Counted from the first letter of the stretch, positions 10,441 to 21,428 are shown. The stretch is DNA of 64,000 nucleotides from an uncultured Alphaproteobacteria bacterium (GCA_903822175.1 CAIJOB010000042.1:232341-296340); one strand, 5' to 3'. Notes: generated from the letters alone by a model not told the origin. A program made the numbers and translations.

Positions 10441-11682
10441 ATGGCCGACATCATGACGCCAGCGCTGGGCGAGTCCGTCACCGAAGCCACGGTGGCGCGC
10501 TGGGCCAAGAAGGCCGGCGATGCGGTCCGCAAGGATGAGATCCTGGTCGAGCTGGAAACCGACAAGGTGAGCCTGGAAGTGGCTGCCCCGTCGGACGGCG
10601 TGCTGAGCGAGATCGCCTTCGAGGAAGGCGCGACCGTCGAACCCGGCGCGGTGCTGGGCAAGATCACCGAAGGCGCCGCCGGCGCGAAAGCGGCTCCGGC
10701 CGCCGCACCTGCGCCTGCCAAGGCCGAAGCGCCCGCGCCTGTGAAGGCGCCGGAACCCGCTCCCGCTCCCGCTCCGGCTCCGGCCGCAAAGGCCGCCGCC
10801 GAGCCCGTGCTCGCGCCGTCGGCGCAGCGGGTGGTGGCCGAGAACAAGCTCGATGCGTCCGCGATTCCCGGCACCGGCAAGGACGGCCGGATCACCAAGG
10901 GCGATGCGCTGGCCGCGCTCGACGCCCGCGCCAATGCGCCGGCTGCCGCGCCCGCCGGCCCGGCGCCGGTCCGTGCGGTGCATGAGCGCGAGGAGCGGGT
11001 CCGCATGACGCGCCTGCGCCAGACCATCGCGCGCCGCCTGAAGGAAGCCCAGAACAACGCCGCCATGCTGACCACCTTCAACGAGGTGGACATGACCGCG
11101 GTGATGGCCATGCGGGCCAGCTACAAGGACGCCTTCGAGAAGACCCACGGCGTCAAGCTGGGCTTCATGAGCTTCTTCGTCCGCGCGGTGACCCACGCGC
11201 TGAAGATGGTCCCCGACGTCAACGCCGAGATCGACGGCACGGACCTGATCTACAAGAACCACTACGACATCGGAGTCGCGGTCGGCACGGAGAAGGGCCT
11301 CGTCGTCCCCGTGGTCCGCGACGCCGACACCCTGAGCCTCGCCGGCATCGAAAAGGCCATCGGCGCGCTCGGCAAAAAGGCCCGCGACGGCCAGCTGGCC
11401 ATCGAGGACATGCAGGGCGGCACCTTCACCATCTCCAACGGCGGGGTCTACGGCTCGCTGATGTCGACGCCGATCCTCAATGCGCCGCAGTCGGGGATCC
11501 TGGGCATGCACAAGATCCAGGACCGCCCCATGGCGATCGGCGGCCAGGTGGTGATCCGGCCGATGATGTACCTGGCGCTCAGCTACGATCACCGGGTGGT
11601 CGACGGCCAGGGCGCGGTGACCTTCCTGGTCCACGTCAAGGAAGCCATCGAGGAACCGCAGCGCCTGCTGCTCGACCTCTGA
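10441..11682 (+). CDS. sucB: Dihydrolipoyllysine succinyltransferase (E2 of OGDH)
   Basis: Lipoyl domain ([11 protein letters not shown]), Ala/Pro linker, catalytic [16 protein letters not shown]. Confidence 0.98.
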   Translation: MADIMTPALGESVTEATVARWAKKAGDAVRKDEILVELETDKVSLEVAAPSDGVLSEIAFEEGATVEPGAVLGKITEGAAGAKAAPAAAPAPAKAEAPAPVKAPEPAPAPAPAPAAKAAAEPVLAPSAQRVVAENKLDASAIPGTGKDGRITKGDALAALDARANAPAAAPAGPAPVRAVHEREERVRMTRLRQTIARRLKEAQNNAAMLTTFNEVDMTAVMAMRASYKDAFEKTHGVKLGFMSFFVRAVTHALKMVPDVNAEIDGTDLIYKNHYDIGVAVGTEKGLVVPVVRDADTLSLAGIEKAIGALGKKARDGQLAIEDMQGGTFTISNGGVYGSLMSTPILNAPQSGILGMHKIQDRPMAIGGQVVIRPMMYLALSYDHRVVDGQGAVTFLVHVKEAIEEPQRLLLDL

Positions 11683-11694
11683 GGAGCCTCGCGA

Positions 11695-11853
11695 ATGAAG
11701 GCCCAATTGATTGAAGCCGAGGACGGCGAACAGATCGTCGTCTTTCCTGCTGGCTTCGAGATAGACGCCGACGACGTACAGCTGACCAAGGACGGTGACC
11801 GCGTGATCATCGCCCCGCTGCAAGCTGACGCCTCGACAGACTTGGAAAGCTAG
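11695..11853 (+). CDS. 52-aa AbrB/MazE-like (SpoVT-AbrB-type) small protein
   Basis: Manual translation MKAQLIEAEDGEQIVVFPAGFEIDADDVQLTKDGDRVIIAPLQADASTDLES*; fills the sucB-lpd gap, stop 1 nt before the lpd ATG; below the ORF-track length cutoff. Confidence 0.6.
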   Translation: MKAQLIEAEDGEQIVVFPAGFEIDADDVQLTKDGDRVIIAPLQADASTDLES

Positions 11854-11854
11854 C

Positions 11855-13264
11855 ATGGCTCAGTACGACGTCATCATCATCGGCGGCGGCCCCGGGGGCT
11901 ACAACGCCGCGATCCGCGCGGGCCAGCTGGGGCTGAAGGTCGCCTGCGTCGATAAGGGGATTGATGGCGGCTCGACGCTGGGCGGCACCTGCCTGAACGT
12001 CGGCTGCATGCCGTCCAAGGCCCTGCTGCACGCGTCGGAGATGTACGACGCCGCGGCCAACCATTTCAGCGAGCTCGGCATCGAGGTGACGCCGAAGCTG
12101 AACCTCACCCAGATGATGGCCCAGAAGGCGACCTCGGTCGGCCAGCTGACCAAGGGCATCGAGTTCCTGTTCAAGAAGAACAAGGTCGAGTGGCTGCGCG
12201 GGACCGGCAAGATCGCTGGGCCAGGCAAGGTCGAGGTGACGGGCCCCGACGGCGCGGTCACAGCCCACGAGGCCAAGAACATCGTCATCGCCACCGGCTC
12301 CCTGCCGTCCGGCCTGCCGGGCGTCGCGGTCGATCAGGGCCGGATCGTCGATTCCACCGGCGCGCTGTCGCTGCCGGAGGTTCCCAAGAGTCTGGTGGTG
12401 ATCGGCGCCGGGATCATCGGCCTGGAGCTGGGCTCGGTCTGGCGTCGGTTGGGCGCCCAGGTGACGGTGATCGAGTTCCTCGACCGCATCACGCCCGGGA
12501 TGGACGCCGAGGTCGCCAAGACCTTCCAGCGCTCGCTGACCAAGCAGGGCATGGTCTTCAAGCTCTCCAGCAAGGTCACCGGGGCAAAGGCCTCGAAGAA
12601 AGGCGTCAGCGTCACCGTCGAGCCGGTGGCCGGCGGCGCCGCCGAGACCATCGAAGCCGACTACGTCCTGCTGGCCATCGGGCGGAAGCCCTACACCGAG
12701 GGGCTGGGCCTGGAGAGCGTCGGGATCACGCCCGACAAGCGCGGCTTCATCGAGACCGACCACTGGAAGACCTCGGCGCCCGGCGTCTGGGCGATCGGCG
12801 ACGTAACGCTGGGCCCGATGCTGGCGCACAAGGCCGAGGAAGAGGCGGTCGCCTGCATCGAGACCATCGCCGGCAAGGCGGGCCATGTGAACTACGGGAT
12901 CATTCCAAGCGTGGTCTACACCTCTCCCGAGGTCGCCTGGGTCGGCAAGACCGAGGAGGAGCTGAAGGCCGAAGGCCGCACCTACAAGGCCGGCAAGTTC
13001 CCCTTCACCGCCAACAGCCGCGCCAAGATCAACCACGAGACCGAGGGCTTCGTAAAAGTCCTCGCCGACGCCGTCACCGACGAGGTGCTGGGCGCCCACC
13101 TGATCGGGCCGTCCGTGTCCGAGATGATTGGCGAATACTGCGTCGCCATGGAGTTCCGCGCGGCCAGCGAGGACGTCGCCCGCACCTGCCACCCGCACCC
13201 CACCCGCTCCGAGGCCCTGAAGCAGGCCGCCATGGGCGTCGAGGGGTGGACCATGCAGGCCTGA
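11855..13264 (+). CDS. lpdA: Dihydrolipoyl dehydrogenase
   Basis: IIIGGGPGGYNAAIRAGQLG; GGTCLNVGCMPSKALLH redox disulfide; C-terminal HPHPTRSEAL. Confidence 0.98.
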   Translation: MAQYDVIIIGGGPGGYNAAIRAGQLGLKVACVDKGIDGGSTLGGTCLNVGCMPSKALLHASEMYDAAANHFSELGIEVTPKLNLTQMMAQKATSVGQLTKGIEFLFKKNKVEWLRGTGKIAGPGKVEVTGPDGAVTAHEAKNIVIATGSLPSGLPGVAVDQGRIVDSTGALSLPEVPKSLVVIGAGIIGLELGSVWRRLGAQVTVIEFLDRITPGMDAEVAKTFQRSLTKQGMVFKLSSKVTGAKASKKGVSVTVEPVAGGAAETIEADYVLLAIGRKPYTEGLGLESVGITPDKRGFIETDHWKTSAPGVWAIGDVTLGPMLAHKAEEEAVACIETIAGKAGHVNYGIIPSVVYTSPEVAWVGKTEEELKAEGRTYKAGKFPFTANSRAKINHETEGFVKVLADAVTDEVLGAHLIGPSVSEMIGEYCVAMEFRAASEDVARTCHPHPTRSEALKQAAMGVEGWTMQA

Positions 13265-13272
13265 TCCGACCC

Positions 13273-13692
13273 GTGGAGATCCGCCGCGCCAGGTCCGACG
13301 AACTCGGCGCCTGCGCGGACCTCTATGTGCGGGTGCTGTCGGAGACCTTCACCTGGCTGCCGCCCGGGCGGCATCGTCGCGAGGACTTCCTGCGCGCCGC
13401 CAAGGAGGAGGAGATCTATGTCGCCATCGAGGCTGGGCGCGTCCTTGGCCTGGCCGCCTTCTTCCGCCCGCAGAACTTCCTGCACTCGCTCTATGTGGAC
13501 GCGCGCGGCGTAGGCGTCGGCAAGGCGCTGCTCGACCATGTGGCGGCGCACTGCGAGGGTCCGCTGTCGCTGAAGGTGCAGGCGCCCAACCTCCGCGCCC
13601 AGGCCTTCTACGGCCGCGAGGGCTTCCTCTGCACCGAGCGCGGGCGCGACCCGGGTTCAGACATCGACTGGCTGCGGCTGGTGCGGGCTTAA
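13273..13692 (+). CDS. GNAT family N-acetyltransferase
   Basis: GTG start in frame with the tail of ORF 12190..13692; VEIRRARSDELGACADLYVRVL...LYVDARGVGVGKALLDHVAA...FYGREGFLC. Confidence 0.85.
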   Translation: MEIRRARSDELGACADLYVRVLSETFTWLPPGRHRREDFLRAAKEEEIYVAIEAGRVLGLAAFFRPQNFLHSLYVDARGVGVGKALLDHVAAHCEGPLSLKVQAPNLRAQAFYGREGFLCTERGRDPGSDIDWLRLVRA

Positions 13693-13773
13693 AGCTGCGA
13701 GAGTTAACTTGGCGCCGGGCCGCGACGGTGAGAGTTTCCCGCCCAGTCCGTCGATGAACCGGAGACCAGCGTC

Positions 13774-14046
13774 ATGATCGCCCTTCTCCTCGCCTCGCAG
13801 ATCGTAGGCGTCGTCCAGAGCAATCCGAACCTGCAGAGCTTCGCCGCGCCGGCGCCGCCGCGCAGCTCGGAGATCATCAGGCAACTGCCGCACAGGGCGG
13901 CCTGCAAGAACGACCTTGGCCGGCTGGAGGTCTCCTTTGGCCAGCCCATCGCCCTCTATCGCCAGGGCGACCGGCCGGCAAAGGGCCTGAAGAACTGGGC
14001 CGACTATCCCGACGCGGCCATTTGCTCGGTGGACGACGCGAAGTGA
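13774..14046 (+). CDS. Small hypothetical, probably secreted, protein
   Basis: 90 aa with short hydrophobic N-terminus and two Cys; no family recognised. Confidence 0.5.
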   Translation: MIALLLASQIVGVVQSNPNLQSFAAPAPPRSSEIIRQLPHRAACKNDLGRLEVSFGQPIALYRQGDRPAKGLKNWADYPDAAICSVDDAK

Positions 14047-14067
14047 TCCTTGCCCTGTTCTCCAAGC

Positions 14068-14089
14068 ACTAGGGCCGCCAAGCCCTAGT
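14068..14089. terminator. Perfect 8-bp stem hairpin between genes, no T-tract
   Basis: ACTAGGGC-cgccaa-GCCCTAGT. Confidence 0.4.
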
Positions 14090-14154
14090 AACGCCCTTGC
14101 TGGCCCCTCCGACAGGCCTCAGGTTCGGGCCAGTGACGGGCGAGGGGATGGCCG

Positions 14155-14721
14155 ATGGAACTGGTGCTGGTCCGACATGGGCTGCCGGAGCGGACCGCGC
14201 AGACCGACGATCCGCCGCTGACGCCTGAGGGCCACGACCAGGCCCGCCGCGTGGCCGACTGGCTGGCCCCCGAGAGCTTCGAGGCGATCTATTCCAGCAC
14301 CATGCGCCGCGCGGTGGAGACGGCGCAGCCCTTCGTGGCGCTGAAGAGCCTCGACCTCATCCAGAACGACGGGATCGTCGAGTTCGACCGCGGCACGGGC
14401 GCCTACACCCCGATGGAGGTGCTGAAGCGCGAGGACTATGCGGCCTGGAAGCGGATGGCCGACGGCGAGCACGAGATCGACATCGTCGCCTTCCAGCAGA
14501 TGGTGGTCGCGGCCCTCGAACAGATCGTCGCCGCGCACTCGGGTGAGAAGGTGGTGGTGTTCTGCCATGGCGGGGTGGTGAACGTCTGGACGGCCTATGT
14601 GCTGGGCATGGCGCCGCGCCTGTTCTTCGAGCCGCGCTACACCAGCGTCCACCGCTACATGTGCGCCCGCTCGGGCCAGCGGAACGTGCTGAGCCTCAAT
14701 GAGACGGCGCATCTGAGATAA
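14155..14721 (+). CDS. Histidine phosphatase family protein (phosphoglycerate mutase-like)
   Basis: MELVLVRHGLPE (RHG motif); FCHGGVVN. Confidence 0.9.
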   Translation: MELVLVRHGLPERTAQTDDPPLTPEGHDQARRVADWLAPESFEAIYSSTMRRAVETAQPFVALKSLDLIQNDGIVEFDRGTGAYTPMEVLKREDYAAWKRMADGEHEIDIVAFQQMVVAALEQIVAAHSGEKVVVFCHGGVVNVWTAYVLGMAPRLFFEPRYTSVHRYMCARSGQRNVLSLNETAHLR

Positions 14722-14793
14722 TCCGGGTACGTCAAATAATTCGACAGGCGGCGCGGAAGTCCTAGGGTTCGAAAAACGAGCTGGGGGGCTGCC

Positions 14794-15903
14794 ATGGACG
14801 ACCGTGGATTTCCGACCACCATTGAGGCGGTGACGCCGGCCTGGCTGACCCAGGTGCTGCGCGCCGACGGGTTGCTGGGCGAGGGGACCGTGATCGGCTT
14901 TTCCAGCGAACCGCTGGGGGTCGGCGTCGGCTTCATGAGCGCGATGCGGCGGATCACGCTGCACTGCGAGGGCGCGCCGGAGGGGGCGCCCACGACCCTG
15001 ATCGCCAAGCTGCCGCCGCTCGATCCCGGGGCGCGCCAGATCGACGAGGCCTTCAATTTCTATGAGAAGGAGGTCGGCTTCTATCAGCAGATGCGGCCCT
15101 CCACGCCGATGCGCGCGCCGCACGCCCATTACAGCGCCTACGACCCCAAGAGCCGCGACTTCATCCTGCTGCTGGAGGACCTGGCGCCGTCGCAGATCGG
15201 CGACCAGGTGCGTGGCCTGTCGTTCGAGGAGGCGGCCATGGCGGTCGACGCCCTGGCGCGGCTGCACGCCCGCTGGTGGGGCGATCCGAAGCTCGACGAG
15301 CTGGACTGGCTGCTGCGCATCAACTCGCCGGAGTTCATGCGGCTGACGGCGATCTATCCGCAGTGCTGGCCGGCGGTGCTGGAGTTCTTGGGGCCTGGCA
15401 TGGCGCCGCAGGTGCGTGCGGCCGGCGAGGGGCTGGCCACCCAGATGGCGGCGATGCTGGATCAGGCGTGGCTGCGGCCCCGGACCATGGCCCACGGCGA
15501 CTACCGCGCCGACAACCTGTTCTTCCGCCCCGGCTGTCCCGACGTGCCGTTTGCGGTGGCCGACTGGCAGATCGTCTTCAAGGGTAACGCGGCCTTCGAC
15601 CTGGCCTATCTGCTCACCGGCAGCCTGGACGTGGCGGTCCGCCGCCGGCGCGAGCGTGAGCTTCTGGCGCTCTATCACGCGGGCCTGATGGCCGGCGGGG
15701 TGAAGGGCTACAGCCTGGACGACTGCCTCGACGACTACCGGTTCTGGGTGATGCTGGGCTTCGCCTGGCCGGTGGTGGCGATCGGCACGCTCGACACCGC
15801 CAATGAGCGCGGCTTGTTGCTGTTCAAGACCTGGATCGACCGTGCCATGGCGGCGATCGTCGATTGGGATGCGCAGGAGATGCTGCCGAACCCTCCAGCC
15901 TAG
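14794..15903 (+). CDS. Phosphotransferase family protein (aminoglycoside/ecdysteroid-kinase-like fold)
   Basis: LLLEDLAPSQIGDQ; MAHGDYRADNLFF; FAVADWQ. Confidence 0.85.
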   Translation: MDDRGFPTTIEAVTPAWLTQVLRADGLLGEGTVIGFSSEPLGVGVGFMSAMRRITLHCEGAPEGAPTTLIAKLPPLDPGARQIDEAFNFYEKEVGFYQQMRPSTPMRAPHAHYSAYDPKSRDFILLLEDLAPSQIGDQVRGLSFEEAAMAVDALARLHARWWGDPKLDELDWLLRINSPEFMRLTAIYPQCWPAVLEFLGPGMAPQVRAAGEGLATQMAAMLDQAWLRPRTMAHGDYRADNLFFRPGCPDVPFAVADWQIVFKGNAAFDLAYLLTGSLDVAVRRRRERELLALYHAGLMAGGVKGYSLDDCLDDYRFWVMLGFAWPVVAIGTLDTANERGLLLFKTWIDRAMAAIVDWDAQEMLPNPPA

Positions 15904-15905
15904 AT

Positions 15906-16820
15906 CTAGGCGTGGGGATGCGCCTTGGCGTAGGCGCTGAGTAGGGCCGCTGCATCGACCTGGGTATAGCGCTGGGTGGTCGAGAGCGAGGCGTGGCCCA
16001 GCAGCTCCTGGATCGAGCGCAGGTCGGCGCCGGCGCCCAAGAGGTGGGTGGCAAAGCTGTGGCGCAGGGCGTGCGGCGTGGCGCTGGGCGGCAGGCCCAG
16101 GCGCCCTCTCAGGTTCTGCACCGTTGCCTGGACGTGGCGGGGGCTTAGGGGGCCGCCGCGCTTGGCGCGGAACAGCGGCTCGTCGGGGCCGAGCGCGAAG
16201 GGGACTTCAGCGAGATAGGCTTCGGTTGCTTCGCGGACGGCTGGCAGGACCGGGACGATGCGGGTCTTCGAGCCCTTGCCGAGAATCCGCAGGCTGTCAG
16301 GGAAGGGCGCATCGGCGCGTTTCAGCGACAGGGCCTCGGAGATCCGCAGGCCGCAGCCGTAGAGCAGCGTCAGCACCGCCTCGTCGCGGGCCGCCTCCCA
16401 GTCCTCGCGGTCGGGGTCGAGGCCGGGTTCGGCCAGCATGCCGCGGGCCTGATCCTCGCTGACCGGCCTGGGCGCGCCGGGCTTCACCTTCGGGCCGCGG
16501 ACAAGCGCGATGGCGGCGTTGGGGGTGTTCAGGCGCCGGTCGAGGAAGCCGTGGAAGCTGCGGATCGCCGAGAGCGCCTGGCTGAGCGAGCGGGGCGACA
16601 GCGGCTTGTCGCCCTGGCGCAGGTGAGCCAGCCACGCGCGCACCTCGCCGGCGGTCATCCCGCCCAGGTCGGCCAGCGAGATCGCCTCGCCGCGATGCTG
16701 TTCGAGAAAGCCGATGTAGCGGCGGGCCGCGAAGCCATAGGCCTCCAGCGTACGCGGCGACGACCGGCGTTCGTGGGCCAGGTGCTCCAGCCAGAGCGCC
16801 AGAGCTTCGCGGGCTGTCAT
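15906..16820 (-). CDS. xerC: Tyrosine recombinase XerC
   Basis: LLYGCGLRISEAL; TPHALRHSFATHLLGAGADLRSIQELLGHASLSTTQRYTQV. Confidence 0.95.
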   Translation of the reverse strand: MTAREALALWLEHLAHERRSSPRTLEAYGFAARRYIGFLEQHRGEAISLADLGGMTAGEVRAWLAHLRQGDKPLSPRSLSQALSAIRSFHGFLDRRLNTPNAAIALVRGPKVKPGAPRPVSEDQARGMLAEPGLDPDREDWEAARDEAVLTLLYGCGLRISEALSLKRADAPFPDSLRILGKGSKTRIVPVLPAVREATEAYLAEVPFALGPDEPLFRAKRGGPLSPRHVQATVQNLRGRLGLPPSATPHALRHSFATHLLGAGADLRSIQELLGHASLSTTQRYTQVDAAALLSAYAKAHPHA

Positions 16821-17521
16821 CAGAGGATCGGCCAGCGCTCGGCGGTGCGCTCGACCACGCGGGCGAGGAAGGCGACCAGTTCGGCGCCCATATCCTCGGT
16901 GAAGCCTTCCGGGTCGGCCGAGCCGAAGGCCAGAAGGCCCTGGCGCGACGGCTCCCAGATCGCCATCCGGACCATGGCCATCGATGCGACTGACTCGGCG
17001 CGGTCGCCGAACAGCCCAAGCGCGGTCGGCGCAAAGCCCATGCGGGCCAGCTGCTGCGAGCCGCCCAGGATCATGTCCACCTGGCTTTCGACCAGCATCT
17101 TCCAGCCGGCCGGCGGCAGGCCCTCGGTCTCCAGCGCGATGACGCCGGCGGCCAGGCCGAAGCGCTGCTGCGCGAGTTCGTCGACGCGCCGCGCCAGGTC
17201 GGAGTGGTTGCGGGCGTCCAAGAGGTCGACGACCGCGCCGTGGGTCTGGGACTGGGCGGCGAAATTGGCCTGGGCGGTGTCTTCCAGATACTGCCGCTGG
17301 CTGGCTTCCTGCTGATGGGCGGCGTGGATGCGGGCCATGGCGGCCGGCGCGAAGTCCACGACATTGCCGCCCACGACCTTCAGGCCAAGCTCACCCAACA
17401 GGCCGTCATCGCCGGTGAGGAATTCCGGATTGTCTGAGAGGAAGCGCCGCACCTCCCCAGGTTCAAGGCGGGGCGCTAGCTCAAGACGGGCTTCCAGAAG
17501 ATCGCCCTGCGTCCCGTCCAT
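16820..17521 (-). CDS. DUF484 family protein
   Basis: RRFLSDNPEFLTGDDGLLGELGLKVVGGNVVDFAPAAMARI; adjacent to xerC. Start set to MDGTQGDLLEARLELA to limit overlap with tal. Confidence 0.9.
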   Translation of the reverse strand: MDGTQGDLLEARLELAPRLEPGEVRRFLSDNPEFLTGDDGLLGELGLKVVGGNVVDFAPAAMARIHAAHQQEASQRQYLEDTAQANFAAQSQTHGAVVDLLDARNHSDLARRVDELAQQRFGLAAGVIALETEGLPPAGWKMLVESQVDMILGGSQQLARMGFAPTALGLFGDRAESVASMAMVRMAIWEPSRQGLLAFGSADPEGFTEDMGAELVAFLARVVERTAERWPIL

Positions 17522-17538
17522 GCCGCGCCCCAAATCAG

Positions 17539-18192
17539 CTACAAAATGGACTGACCCGTCTTGGCCCAATCCTTCATGAACTGATCAAGGCCCCGTTCGG
17601 TTAACGGGTGCTTGAAGAGGGCGTTGAACACGTCGGGCGGGATGGTCGCGCAGTCGGCGCCGGCGATGGCGGCGTTGGTGACGTGCGTGGGCGTGCGGAT
17701 CGAGGCGGCCAAGATCTCGGTGTCGTAGTCGAAGTTGTCGTAGATCGCGCGGATCTCGACGATCAGGTCCATGCCGTCGGCGCCCACATCGTCCAGGCGG
17801 CCGATGAAGGGCGAAATGTAGCTGGCGCCGCACTTGGCGGCGAGCAGGGCCTGGGCGGCGGAGAAGCACAGGGTCACGTTGGTGGAGATGCCCTCGTGGG
17901 TGAACTCGCGGCAGGCGATCAGGCCGTCGCGGGTCAGCGGCACCTTGATCACCACATTGGGCGCGATGGCGGCCAGCTTGCGGCCCTCGTCCAGCATGCC
18001 GGCGGTGTCCTGGGCGGCGACCTCGGCGCTGACCGGTCCCTCGATCACGCCACAGATTTCGGCGATGACCTGGGCCATGGGACGGCCGGACTTGGCGATC
18101 AGGGTCGGGTTGGTGGTGACGCCGTCCACCAGGCCGGTGGCGGCCAGATCCTTGATGGCGGCCACGTCGGTGCTGTCGAGGAAGAGTTGCAT
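17539..18192 (-). CDS. tal: Transaldolase (fructose-6-phosphate aldolase-like)
   Basis: [55 protein letters not shown]. Confidence 0.95.
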   Translation of the reverse strand: MQLFLDSTDVAAIKDLAATGLVDGVTTNPTLIAKSGRPMAQVIAEICGVIEGPVSAEVAAQDTAGMLDEGRKLAAIAPNVVIKVPLTRDGLIACREFTHEGISTNVTLCFSAAQALLAAKCGASYISPFIGRLDDVGADGMDLIVEIRAIYDNFDYDTEILAASIRTPTHVTNAAIAGADCATIPPDVFNALFKHPLTERGLDQFMKDWAKTGQSIL

Positions 18193-18298
18193 AGCTTGGA
18201 ATCCTGGGTCTGGGGACCGGGCCCGCTGAGATGGTCTTTGGGAATGGTCTTGGACTGGGGCTTGTACTCGCCCAGATGCAAAGCGCAAAAGCCCCTCA

Positions 18299-20458
18299 AT
18301 GAGTCGCATCGCCTCCGTTCTTTTGCCGATGCCCCTGCCCGAGGCCTTCGACTACGCCGAGCCGGAGGGCATGGGCCTGCAGCTTGGCGACCAGGTGTCC
18401 GCGCCCTTGGGCCCGCGCCTGCTGCGCGGCGTGGTGGTGGGCCTGCGCGAGGCGGCCGGCGGCAATCGGCCACTGAAGCCTCTGGAAGCCCTGCTGGAGG
18501 CGCCGCGCCTGCCGCCCGGCACAGTGGAGTTCGTGCAGTGGGCGGCGCGCTATTCGGTCGACTGGCCGGGCCAGCCGCTGGCCATCGCCCTGCGCGGCGC
18601 CCGCGCGCCCAAGCCGCGTCCGATGCGGATCGTGGCCCTGACCGGCGCCCAACCGGCGCGTCCGACGCCAGCGCGCGCCAAGGTGATCGAGGCCGCCGCG
18701 CAGGCGCTCAGCCCGCCGGATCTGGTCCGCGCCGCCGGCGTCGGCGCAGGCGTGGTGAAGGGTCTGATCGACGAAGGCGTGCTGGCGGTCTCACTGGTCG
18801 AGGCGGTGGCGTCCTTCGATCCGCCGGACCCGGCGCGAGCGGGTGCGACCCTCAACCCCAGCCAGGCCGCGGCGGCGGATGGTCTCAAGGCCATGTTGGC
18901 CGAGGGCGGCTTCGGCGTCGCCTTGCTGGATGGGGTCACCGGCTCGGGCAAGACCGAGGTCTATCTGGAGGCGGCCGCCGCGGCGCTCGCCGCCGACGTG
19001 ACGGCCCAGGTGCTGATCCTGCTGCCCGAGATCGCACTCACCCAGGCGGTGATCGGCCGCGTCGCCGAGCGGTTTGGGGCCGAGCCCGGCGAATGGCACT
19101 CTGACGTTCCTCCGCCGGCCCGGCGCAGGGTCTGGGAAGCCGTGGCGACCGGGCGTTGTCGCATCGTGGTCGGGGCGCGCTCGGCGCTGTTCCTGCCGTT
19201 CGCCAACCTCAAGCTGATCGTCGTCGACGAGGAACACGACGCTTCCTTCAAGCAGGAGGAAGGCTTCATCTATCACGCCCGCGACCTGGCCGTGGCGCGC
19301 GGCAAGATCGAGGACGCCGCCATCGTGCTGGCCTCGGCGACGCCGTCCCTGGAGAGCCTGCGCAATGCCGAGCAAGGCCGCTACCGCTGGCTGCGGCTCT
19401 CGGCCCGGCACGGCGCCGCCCAACTCCCCGACATCGAATTGATCGACCTGCGCGAGAGCCCGCCGGACCCCGGACGCTGGCTGTCGCCGGCGCTCGTCAA
19501 GGCCATGGGCGAGACCTTCGCGCGCGGCGAACAGACGCTGCTGTTCCTCAACCGCCGGGGCTATGCGCCACTGGTCCTCTGCAAGGCCTGCGGCGAGCGT
19601 ATGACCGCGCCGGACACCGACAGCTGGCTGGTCGAGCACCGCTATTCCGGGCGGCTGGTCTGCCACCTGACCGGCTTCTCCATGCCCAAGCCCAAGGCCT
19701 GCCCGCACTGCGGCGCGCACGACGCCCTGGTTTCCATCGGGCCCGGCGTCGAGCGGGTCGAGGAAGAGGCCAAGGAGCTGTTCCCGCAGGCCCGCGTGGC
19801 GGTCTTCTCCTCCGACACCGCCTTCGACGCGCGGGAGGGCCGCCGGCTGATCGAGGCCATGGCGGCCGGCCAGATCGACATCCTGGTGGCGACGCAGGCC
19901 GCGGCCAAGGGCCACAATTTCCCGGACCTGACCCTGGTGGGCGTGGTGGACGCGGATCTCGGCTTGCGCGGCGGCGACCTGCGCGCCGCCGAGCGGACCT
20001 ATCAGCTGCTGGCCCAGGCCACCGGCCGGGCCGGGCGCCGGGACAAGCCGGGGCGCGCGCTGTTGCAGACCTGGGCGCCGGAGCATGCGGTGATGCAGGC
20101 GCTGGCGGCGCAGGACCGGGACGCCTTTGTCGAAGCGGAGATGGCCGAGCGCGAGCTTGCCGGCCTGCCGCCGTTCGGGCGTCTCGCGGCGGTGGTGGTC
20201 TCGGGGATCGACCCGGCGCAGCTGGAGGGCTTCGTCCAGCTGATGGCCCAGGCCGCGCCCAATTCCGCCGGGGTCGAGGTCTATGGGCCGGCCGATGCGC
20301 CGCTGGGCCTGATCCGCGGGCGGCGGCGCAAGCGCTTCCTGGTCCGCGCCGACAAGGCGGTGGACCTCTCGGCCTATATGGCGGCGTGGCGCGCGCGGGT
20401 GCGGCCGCCGGCGGCCATCCGCGTGGCCATCGACATCGATCCTTACAGCTTCCTGTAG
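18299..20458 (+). CDS. priA: Primosomal protein N' (replication restart helicase)
   Basis: [32 protein letters not shown]; Zn-binding CKACGERM...CPHCGAHD. Confidence 0.97.
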   Translation: MSRIASVLLPMPLPEAFDYAEPEGMGLQLGDQVSAPLGPRLLRGVVVGLREAAGGNRPLKPLEALLEAPRLPPGTVEFVQWAARYSVDWPGQPLAIALRGARAPKPRPMRIVALTGAQPARPTPARAKVIEAAAQALSPPDLVRAAGVGAGVVKGLIDEGVLAVSLVEAVASFDPPDPARAGATLNPSQAAAADGLKAMLAEGGFGVALLDGVTGSGKTEVYLEAAAAALAADVTAQVLILLPEIALTQAVIGRVAERFGAEPGEWHSDVPPPARRRVWEAVATGRCRIVVGARSALFLPFANLKLIVVDEEHDASFKQEEGFIYHARDLAVARGKIEDAAIVLASATPSLESLRNAEQGRYRWLRLSARHGAAQLPDIELIDLRESPPDPGRWLSPALVKAMGETFARGEQTLLFLNRRGYAPLVLCKACGERMTAPDTDSWLVEHRYSGRLVCHLTGFSMPKPKACPHCGAHDALVSIGPGVERVEEEAKELFPQARVAVFSSDTAFDAREGRRLIEAMAAGQIDILVATQAAAKGHNFPDLTLVGVVDADLGLRGGDLRAAERTYQLLAQATGRAGRRDKPGRALLQTWAPEHAVMQALAAQDRDAFVEAEMAERELAGLPPFGRLAAVVVSGIDPAQLEGFVQLMAQAAPNSAGVEVYGPADAPLGLIRGRRRKRFLVRADKAVDLSAYMAAWRARVRPPAAIRVAIDIDPYSFL

Positions 20459-20465
20459 AAGGGGC

Positions 20466-21428
20466 TTAGGCGGCGAGCATCGGCCGGCGGCGGCGCAGGG
20501 CCGCGCCCGTGGCGCCGAAGCCCAGGATCAACAGCGCCCAGGCGGTCGGCTCGGGAATGCCCGGCGGCGGGCTGTCCAGCAGATTGCCGCGGAAATCGTG
20601 GCCCATATTGATCTGGGTGGAGCCGAGCTTGTCGGTGAAATCGTGGACGATCAGCTGGCCGTTCAGCACGCCCCAGCCGCCTTGGTAGTCGGCGTGCGGC
20701 GCCAGCACTGAGCCCTCCAGGTCGATCCCGGCGAAGGAGAGCTTGGTCGCGTCGGCGAAGTTGAACAGCACGCTGGAGGCGTAGGTGTTGTCGCCCGGCT
20801 GCGTCCCGTTGATGAAGATGCCGGCGTTGGTGAAGGAGTCGTTGGTCCCGTCGACGTTGATCAGCGCCGTGCCGCCGCCGGTCAGGTCGATGTTCAGGGT
20901 GTTGAGCTGGGCGAGCGTGGCGCCGCTCACATCGAAGACGTTGAGGCCGGCGCTGGACCCGCTCAGGGTGAGCTGGCCCGCCCAGGCGGAGGTGACCGTT
21001 CCGGTCACCGCATAGGCGTCCAGGGCGTCGGTGAGCGCATAGAGCCGGGTCTGCTCGGCGGCGAAATCCACCGGCAGCGGCGTTCCGGCGGGCTGCAGGC
21101 CGGCGCTGCTCCAGTTGTGATAGGTCGCTGTGCCGCCGACGATGGTCAGGCCGTGGGTCGCGCCGCCGCCGTTGACGCCGGCGGTCAGGTTGCCGCCGAC
21201 CACCAGGTTGACGGTGTTGGCCGGGGCCAGAGCGCCGACCGAATAGGAGTCCAGTTTGGTGTCGCCGGCGACCGCGACGCGGCCTTCCACGTCGCTGCTC
21301 TTCACGTCCATCTTGCCGAGCACGAAGAGGTTGTACATCGACGCGTCGTCGGCATGGGCGACCGCCGGCGTCAGCGCCGCGATCGGGGCGCTGGCGGCAA
21401 GCACCGCGGCGAGAACGAATTTACGCAT
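20466..21428 (-). CDS. Choice-of-anchor A family protein with PEPxxWA-CTERM sorting signal
   Basis: Signal peptide MRKFVLAAVLAASAPIAALTPAVAHA; C-terminus GIPEPTAWALLILGFGATGAALRRRRPMLAA. Confidence 0.9.
   Translation of the reverse strand: MRKFVLAAVLAASAPIAALTPAVAHADDASMYNLFVLGKMDVKSSDVEGRVAVAGDTKLDSYSVGALAPANTVNLVVGGNLTAGVNGGGATHGLTIVGGTATYHNWSSAGLQPAGTPLPVDFAAEQTRLYALTDALDAYAVTGTVTSAWAGQLTLSGSSAGLNVFDVSGATLAQLNTLNIDLTGGGTALINVDGTNDSFTNAGIFINGTQPGDNTYASSVLFNFADATKLSFAGIDLEGSVLAPHADYQGGWGVLNGQLIVHDFTDKLGSTQINMGHDFRGNLLDSPPPGIPEPTAWALLILGFGATGAALRRRRPMLAA

Noticed and set aside
10681-10800. Ala/Pro-rich low-complexity tract in sucB
   Set aside because: Normal E2 interdomain linker, not a novel repeat.
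12190-13692. 500-aa ORF overlapping lpdA and GNAT
   Set aside because: Only the last 139 aa (GNAT) are real; the upstream part is an out-of-frame shadow of lpdA.
18299-20469. Long alternative frames inside priA (e.g. 19156..20469, 18791..20086)
   Set aside because: The priA frame has helicase and zinc motifs; the others are out-of-frame shadows.
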